Of a DNA stretch of 64,000 bases, positions 59,647 through 64,000 are shown piece by piece; the first letter of the stretch is position 1, and every line of letters starts with the position of its first letter. Position numbers and translations under genes: made by a program. The notes under the pieces are model-generated. The model was given only the letters and a program-made list of their open reading frames with translations, was not told the DNA's origin and did no database searches. Origin of the DNA: JAKAXS01 sp041940525 (GTDB lineage: Bacteria; Pseudomonadota; Alphaproteobacteria; Rhizobiales; Hyphomicrobiaceae); NCBI GenBank assembly GCA_041940525.1, contig JBGTSB010000009.1:5891-69890 (forward strand), in the 5' to 3' direction.

Positions 59647-60960
59647 TTAAGATTTGTTCCGCTCCGTCCTCAAACGGCTCCAGTAATCAAGACGCTTACG
59701 GATTTCGCGCTCGAACCCGCGGTCTGGCGGATCATAGTAAAGGCCGCGCTTGCCCATTTGATCGGGAAAGTAATTCTGTCCGGAGAAGGCATCGGGGGCA
59801 TCGTGATCATAGGCATATCCCTCGCCGTACCCTTCGTCTTCCATCAGCTTGGTTGGTGCATTCAAGATCACTTTTGGCGGAGGCAGCGAGCCATGCTCTT
59901 TGGCGGCGCGCATGGCCGCTTTGTAGGCCACATAGACGCCATTCGATTTCGGTGCTGTCGCCAGGTAGACCGTCGCCTGAGCGAGTGCAAGTTCGCCTTC
60001 CGGACTTCCAAGGAAGTCGAAGGTATCCTTCGCGGCGATCGCTTGAACGACACCTTGGGGATCAGCCAGACCGATGTCGTCCACGGCCATGCGGACCAGA
60101 CGGCGGGCTATGAAAAGCCGATCCTCGCCGCCATCGAGCATCCGGCATAGCCAATAGAGTGCCGCGTCCGGATCTGAGCCGCGCACCGATTTGTGCAGGG
60201 CGCTTATCAGGTTGTAATGGCCGTCGCGGCCTTTGTCGTAAATGGGGGCGCGCCGCTGTACGAGCTTCATGAGGCCATGGCGGTCGAGCTGGGCGTCATC
60301 GCCTACTGTCGAGAACACCTCGTCCGCGAGATTGATCACGGCGCGCCCGTCACCATCGGCCATGGCCATCAAGGCTTCGCGCGCGGTCGCGTCCAAGGGC
60401 AACGCCCGACCCTCTTCTTTCTCGGCGCGCATCAACAGCGTTTCGAGGGCATCAACATCAAGCCGGTTTAGCGTCAGCACCGCAGCGCGACTGAGTACAG
60501 CGGCGTTCAGTTCGAATGACGGGTTCTCCGTCGTGGCACCTACGAGCGTGATCGTTCCGTCTTCCATGTGCGGAAGGAAACTGTCCTGCTGAGATCGATT
60601 GAAGCGGTGGATCTCGTCAACGAACAGCAATGTGCCCCGGCCCTGCTCACGCCGCGCCTTGGCCCGATCGAATGCTTTGCGCAGATCTTGTACGCCGGAG
60701 AAAATCGCAGAGAGCTGTTCAAACTCTAGGTTCGTAGCGTCGGCGAGCAAGCGCGCGATGGTCGTCTTGCCCGTTCCCGGTGGGCCCCACAGGATGATCG
60801 AGCTGACGCGCTTGCTCGCGAGCATCCTTGTAAGGGTGCCGTCGGGGCCGACGATATGATCTTGGCCTACAACGTCGGTGAGCTTGGTTGGCCGCAACCT
60901 GTCCGCCAAGGGACGCGGCGCGCCCTGCTCCAGGCCTGCGGCTTCAAACAGATTGCTCAT
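59647..60960 (-). CDS. rarA: Replication-associated recombination protein RarA
   Basis: AAA+ protein acting at stalled forks (MgsA/WRNIP1 family). Walker A GPPGTGKT (59-66), Walker B LLFVDEIHRFNRSQQD, sensor TENPSFE, and the C-terminal region with SALHKSVRGSDPDAALYWL and PDQMGKRGLYYDPPDRGFE. Length 437 normal. It lies nine bases after the degQ stop, so they are one transcript. Its downstream neighbour in related genomes is often crcB; here the Tae4-like pair intervenes. Confidence 0.96.
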   Translation of the reverse strand: MSNLFEAAGLEQGAPRPLADRLRPTKLTDVVGQDHIVGPDGTLTRMLASKRVSSIILWGPPGTGKTTIARLLADATNLEFEQLSAIFSGVQDLRKAFDRAKARREQGRGTLLFVDEIHRFNRSQQDSFLPHMEDGTITLVGATTENPSFELNAAVLSRAAVLTLNRLDVDALETLLMRAEKEEGRALPLDATAREALMAMADGDGRAVINLADEVFSTVGDDAQLDRHGLMKLVQRRAPIYDKGRDGHYNLISALHKSVRGSDPDAALYWLCRMLDGGEDRLFIARRLVRMAVDDIGLADPQGVVQAIAAKDTFDFLGSPEGELALAQATVYLATAPKSNGVYVAYKAAMRAAKEHGSLPPPKVILNAPTKLMEDEGYGEGYAYDHDAPDAFSGQNYFPDQMGKRGLYYDPPDRGFEREIRKRLDYWSRLRTERNKS

Positions 60961-60969
60961 TGGCGGCCG

Positions 60970-62400
60970 TTACCCGGGTACGCGCAGCTGCAGAACCTCA
61001 CGGCCCCGCTTGATATCGACCTGCCAATATCGTGGGCGGGTGTTGAGTGCGCTTTCCAGATCCTGCAAAGAACGAATTTGCGTCCGGTTCACCCGCTCCA
61101 CGACGTCGCCGCGCCGGAAACCTAACCGTGCGGCGACCGAACCCCGGCGAACAGACAAGATGACGACCCCGTCATCATCCAGCTCAAGCTCATCGGCAAT
61201 ACCGGGGATGATGTTGGACACGCGTGCGCCATCAAAGGGATGGTTGCCCGTTATGTTCTTGATGTCGCCCTTCCCCGGTTTCGGAGCGGCAACGAGCGGT
61301 AGTTTGACTGTGATGGTCTTGCCGCGCCGGATGACACTGAGCGTGACCGTGTTGCCAATTCCTCGGGTGGTGAGGCGGTAATTCATGGAGCGTGGATCGG
61401 GCACGTCGAAGTCGTCGACTTTCACGATAACGTCGCCGGCTTTAAGCCCGGCTTTCGCCGCCGGGCCGTTATCTTTGATGCGTTCCACCATTGCTCCCGC
61501 GGCCCTGTCCAGCCCCAGGCCTTCGGCGATTTCGCGGTTTACCGGTTCCAGGCTTGCGCCCAGCCACGGGCGCTCAACCTTCTTGCCGGTGGTTGCGCCT
61601 TGCAGATAGACGCGTACGAGGTTTGAGGGAATTGCGAAGCCAATTCCGTGGGAGCCACCCGACTGCGAAAAGATCATGGTGTTGATACCGACGAGCTTGC
61701 CCGACATGTCGACGAGCGCACCGCCGGAATTGCCTGGATTGATCGCGGCGTCCGTTTGGATGAAGACTTGTGAGTCCGACCGGCCGATTCCGGATCGCGT
61801 CTGGGCGGAGATGATTCCGCTGGTGACTGTCTGCCCTACTCCGAAAGGGTTGCCGATGGCCAGAACCAGGTCGCCGACTTCCAACGTGTCGGAATCTTCC
61901 AGGTCGATCGCTGGGAATTCTTCGTTGGCATTTTCGATTTTTAGGATCGCGATATCGGTCTTCTCGTCTTGGGAGAGAACGCGGGCATCGAATTCGCGCT
62001 TGTCTGCGAGCGCGATACGAATTTCGGTGGCGCCGCGCCCCTTGATGACATGCGTGTTTGTGACAACCACACCGTCAGGGCTGACGATAACTCCGGAGCC
62101 AAGTGAGCTTTGAATGCGGTCCGATGGCATGCCGAAGCGTTCGCCAAAGAAGCGCCGGAAGAACGGATCATCAGCGAACGGGGAGTTGAAGGCCGCGACG
62201 CGGCGCCGGACATAGACGTTGACCACGGCCGGGGCGGCTTGTTTGACGATCGGAGCATAGGAATACTGCACCGCCGCCTTGGAAGGTGGTGGTACACGCC
62301 TTTGGGCATCCGCCGGTGCGGAGGAGAACAGCCAGCTGACCGCGCTGATGGTCAAGAGGCAAACGCACAGACAATAGAAGGGGATTTTAAGCCGCTGCAT
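60970..62400 (-). CDS. degQ: DegP/DegQ family periplasmic serine protease
   Basis: Envelope protease of the Do family. Signal sequence or membrane anchor at 5-30 (FYCLCVCLLTISAVSWLF), trypsin-like domain with His117 (VVTNTHVI), Asp149 (KTDIAIL) and Ser225 (NPGNSGGAL), then two PDZ domains (from about 285, GASLEPVNREIAEGL; and 390, DDDGVVILSVRRGSVAARL). 476 residues. First gene of the minus-strand rarA-to-ATP12 series. Confidence 0.95.
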   Translation of the reverse strand: MQRLKIPFYCLCVCLLTISAVSWLFSSAPADAQRRVPPPSKAAVQYSYAPIVKQAAPAVVNVYVRRRVAAFNSPFADDPFFRRFFGERFGMPSDRIQSSLGSGVIVSPDGVVVTNTHVIKGRGATEIRIALADKREFDARVLSQDEKTDIAILKIENANEEFPAIDLEDSDTLEVGDLVLAIGNPFGVGQTVTSGIISAQTRSGIGRSDSQVFIQTDAAINPGNSGGALVDMSGKLVGINTMIFSQSGGSHGIGFAIPSNLVRVYLQGATTGKKVERPWLGASLEPVNREIAEGLGLDRAAGAMVERIKDNGPAAKAGLKAGDVIVKVDDFDVPDPRSMNYRLTTRGIGNTVTLSVIRRGKTITVKLPLVAAPKPGKGDIKNITGNHPFDGARVSNIIPGIADELELDDDGVVILSVRRGSVAARLGFRRGDVVERVNRTQIRSLQDLESALNTRPRYWQVDIKRGREVLQLRVPG

Positions 62401-62554
62401 GGTGATCCATGTTTGTTCTGAGATTTCTGCCCTTGGCGGGCCGGGTCGCTGCCATTTATATCACCATGCGTTGCGGGAGAAAGAAAGGCGGCGGCTTTAG
62501 CCAGCAAAGCGCCTTCGGCCAGGAAATGGCTTAAAACAGGAGAAGTTACCGGGA

Positions 62555-63556
62555 GTGGCGGGTTTGAAGACAGCCGTGTGGATCGTCTTGGCTTTGCTTG
62601 GGGGCGGTGCCGCTCTTGCCGGCGCGGTGATGCTTTATGCTCTTTGGGTTCCTGGGACCTCGTTTTCGGGGCCGGCGCCTGCCTTGACCGCGCAAGAGGC
62701 GGATCTCGCCAAGCGTCTAAAAGGCCATATCGTTGCAATCGCGAGCGAGCCGCATAACGTCTTGCGCGCTGCTGCCCTGGAACGCTCCGCGGTGGCAATC
62801 GAGGCCGCCTTCACGGGGTACGGATATCAGCCGCAACGGCAAGTTTTTAAGACGGGCGGCATCCCGGTTCGCAACATATGGGTGACGATCGAGCCCGAGA
62901 TGGCCGCTGAAAGCAGCCTGGTGATCGGTGCGCATTACGATTCAGCGGGAGAATCGCCGGGCGCCAACGACAACGCGAGCGGCACGGCTTCCGTTATCGA
63001 GCTGGCTCGGATGCTGACCTCGTACAAGCCACAGACCACGCGTATCTATTTGGTCGCCTTCGTCAACGAAGAAGCGCCCTACTGGGGCGGTCCCGATCAT
63101 GGTGCCTTCCGCTTTGTTCAATGGCTGAAGGAACGCCAGGAGAACGTGACAGGTATGCTGTCTCTGGAAACGATGGGGTGGTTCTCGGACAAGCCGGGGA
63201 GCCAGAAGTATCCGTTTCCGTTTAATCTGATCTATTCCGATACGGGCAATTTTCTCGCCTTCGTCGCGATGCCGGGGTCGCGGTCATTTCTTCACGATGT
63301 CATCGGCAGCTTTCGCGAGCACGCGAGCGTGCCGACGATTGGTGGCATCGCACCGGAATCCATTCCTGGGATCGCCTGGTCAGATCACAAGGCCTTCGCC
63401 GATGCTGGCATCCCGGCCCTGATGCTGACGGACACCGCGCCCTTCCGTTATCCGCACTACCACAGGCCGACCGACACGCCCGACAAAGTCGACACCGCCA
63501 CGTTGGCGCGGATTACCGCCGCGCTAGACAAGACCATCCGCGCGCTGGCTTGGTAG
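62555..63556 (+). CDS. M28 family metallopeptidase
   Basis: Zinc aminopeptidase-like protein of 333 residues with an N-terminal membrane anchor (AVWIVLALLGGGAALAGAVML). Metal ligands: His127 and Asp129 (GAHYDSAGE), Asp139 (GANDNASGT), Glu172/Glu173 (FVNEEAPYW), and the terminal HYHRPTDTPDKV. Start is a GTG at 62555 with GGGAG nearby; it is the least certain point. Probably an exported or envelope peptidase. Convergent with ilvC. Confidence 0.9.
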   Translation: MAGLKTAVWIVLALLGGGAALAGAVMLYALWVPGTSFSGPAPALTAQEADLAKRLKGHIVAIASEPHNVLRAAALERSAVAIEAAFTGYGYQPQRQVFKTGGIPVRNIWVTIEPEMAAESSLVIGAHYDSAGESPGANDNASGTASVIELARMLTSYKPQTTRIYLVAFVNEEAPYWGGPDHGAFRFVQWLKERQENVTGMLSLETMGWFSDKPGSQKYPFPFNLIYSDTGNFLAFVAMPGSRSFLHDVIGSFREHASVPTIGGIAPESIPGIAWSDHKAFADAGIPALMLTDTAPFRYPHYHRPTDTPDKVDTATLARITAALDKTIRALAW

Positions 63557-63561
63557 TGGAC

Positions 63562-63581
63562 GGCGGGGCAATAGCCCCGCC
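63562..63581. terminator. GC-rich hairpin between M28 gene and ilvC
   Basis: GGCGGGGC / GCCCCGCC, 8-bp stem with loop AATA, in the 37-base gap between converging genes. Neither strand has a T run after it, so function as terminator is uncertain. Confidence 0.35.
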
Positions 63582-63593
63582 ACGGTAAACCGC

Positions 63594-64000
63594 TTAGTTG
63601 CGGCCTTTGTCTACGAGTTTGTTTTTGGCGATCCACGGCATCATGGCGCGGAGCTTGGCGCCGACGTCTTCGATTTGGTGGCTGTCGTTGAGGCGGCGCG
63701 TGGCTTTGAAGCTTGGCTGACCGGCCTTGCACTCTGTCATCCAGTCGCGCGTAAAGCGGCCCATCTGGATGTCGGCCAGCACCTTCTTCATCTCCGCCTT
63801 GGTTTCGGGCGTGATGATGCGCGGACCGGTGACATACTCACCATACTCGGCCGTGTTGGAGATCGAGTAGTTCATGTTGGCGATGCCGCCTTCGTAGATG
63901 AGGTCGACGATCAGCTTCACTTCGTGCAGGCACTCGAAATAGGCCATCTCCGGCGCATAGCCGGCTTCGCACAAGGTCTCGTAACCGGCCTTGATCAGCT
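63594..64000 (-). CDS. ilvC: Ketol-acid reductoisomerase IlvC (3' part)
   Basis: C-terminal part of the second enzyme of branched-chain amino-acid synthesis, continuing past the window end. Visible KARI features: FECLHEVKLIVDLIYEGG (metal-binding Glu), YSISNTAEYGEYVTGPRI in parts, and the tail with LVDKGRN. The complete gene cannot be judged. Confidence 0.93.
   Translation of the reverse strand, partial: LIKAGYETLCEAGYAPEMAYFECLHEVKLIVDLIYEGGIANMNYSISNTAEYGEYVTGPRIITPETKAEMKKVLADIQMGRFTRDWMTECKAGQPSFKATRRLNDSHQIEDVGAKLRAMMPWIAKNKLVDKGRN

Overview
The window is chromosomal DNA from an alphaproteobacterium of the order Hyphomicrobiales (Rhizobiales), perhaps near Hyphomicrobiaceae. The support is family content and gene order: fused ispDF, dusB-ntrB-ntrC followed by ntrY-ntrX, hfq-hflX behind ntrX, rpsF-rpsR-DUF2232-rplI, ATP12 and ELM1 family proteins, and lptG-lptD-surA-pdxA-rsmA. 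The species cannot be named from this sequence alone. Coding density is high. I see no rRNA, tRNA, insertion sequence, prophage or CRISPR array.

Layout. 1-6.2 kb (+): envelope biogenesis (end of lptG, lptD, a SurA-like chaperone), then pdxA and rsmA. 6.2-13 kb (-): gmk, yicC, mltG and the fatty-acid genes fabF, acpP, fabG, fabD. 13.3-15.8 kb (+): ribosomal protein operon rpsF-rpsR-DUF2232-rplI. 15.8-18 kb: small accessory genes, including a putative papain-like cysteine peptidase and a flavin monooxygenase. 18-28.5 kb (-): regulatory block dusB-ntrB-ntrC, ntrY-ntrX, a D-amino-acid transaminase, hfq and hflX. 28.6-31 kb (+): ispDF, a MarR regulator and a CinA-type amidohydrolase. 31-36.8 kb (-): DUF502 protein, TPR/SPOR lipoprotein-like protein, glmS, glmU. 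37-40.5 kb: SPOR-like membrane protein, YpfJ-type zinc peptidase and malonyl-CoA decarboxylase. 41-48.2 kb (+): dnaB, alr, radA, cvpA, purF and an SDR. 48.2-50 kb: small accessory pocket with a repetitive secreted protein and a DUF3309 peptide, both behind EcfG-like promoter motifs, plus a compact FGE-like membrane protein. 50-51.6 kb (+): tatD and a PhnP-like hydrolase. 51.7-62.4 kb: ettA, CPBP protein, ELM1, an Lrp regulator, then a long minus-strand run degQ-rarA-(Tae4-like amidase + small membrane protein)-crcB-rluC-HAD-ATP12. 62.5 kb to the end: an M28 peptidase and the 3' part of ilvC.

The parts make biological sense together: LPS export, peptidoglycan precursor supply (glmS, glmU, alr, D-amino-acid transaminase), murein processing (mltG) and SPOR proteins serve the envelope, while the two Ntr systems and Hfq serve nitrogen and post-transcriptional control. 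Most of the window is housekeeping.

The less ordinary signals are: (1) a Tae4-type peptidoglycan amidase and a two-TM protein between rarA and crcB with no type VI secretion gene in view; (2) a 164-residue protein with a Cys-His-Asp pattern of papain-like fold; (3) two diverse small genes with candidate general-stress promoters facing a shared terminator; (4) tandem NtrC-like palindromes in front of dusB; (5) a stable hairpin directly against the dnaB start codon; (6) an hflX reading frame that extends about 40 conserved-looking codons upstream of its first ATG without any standard start. None is proven to be a new system.
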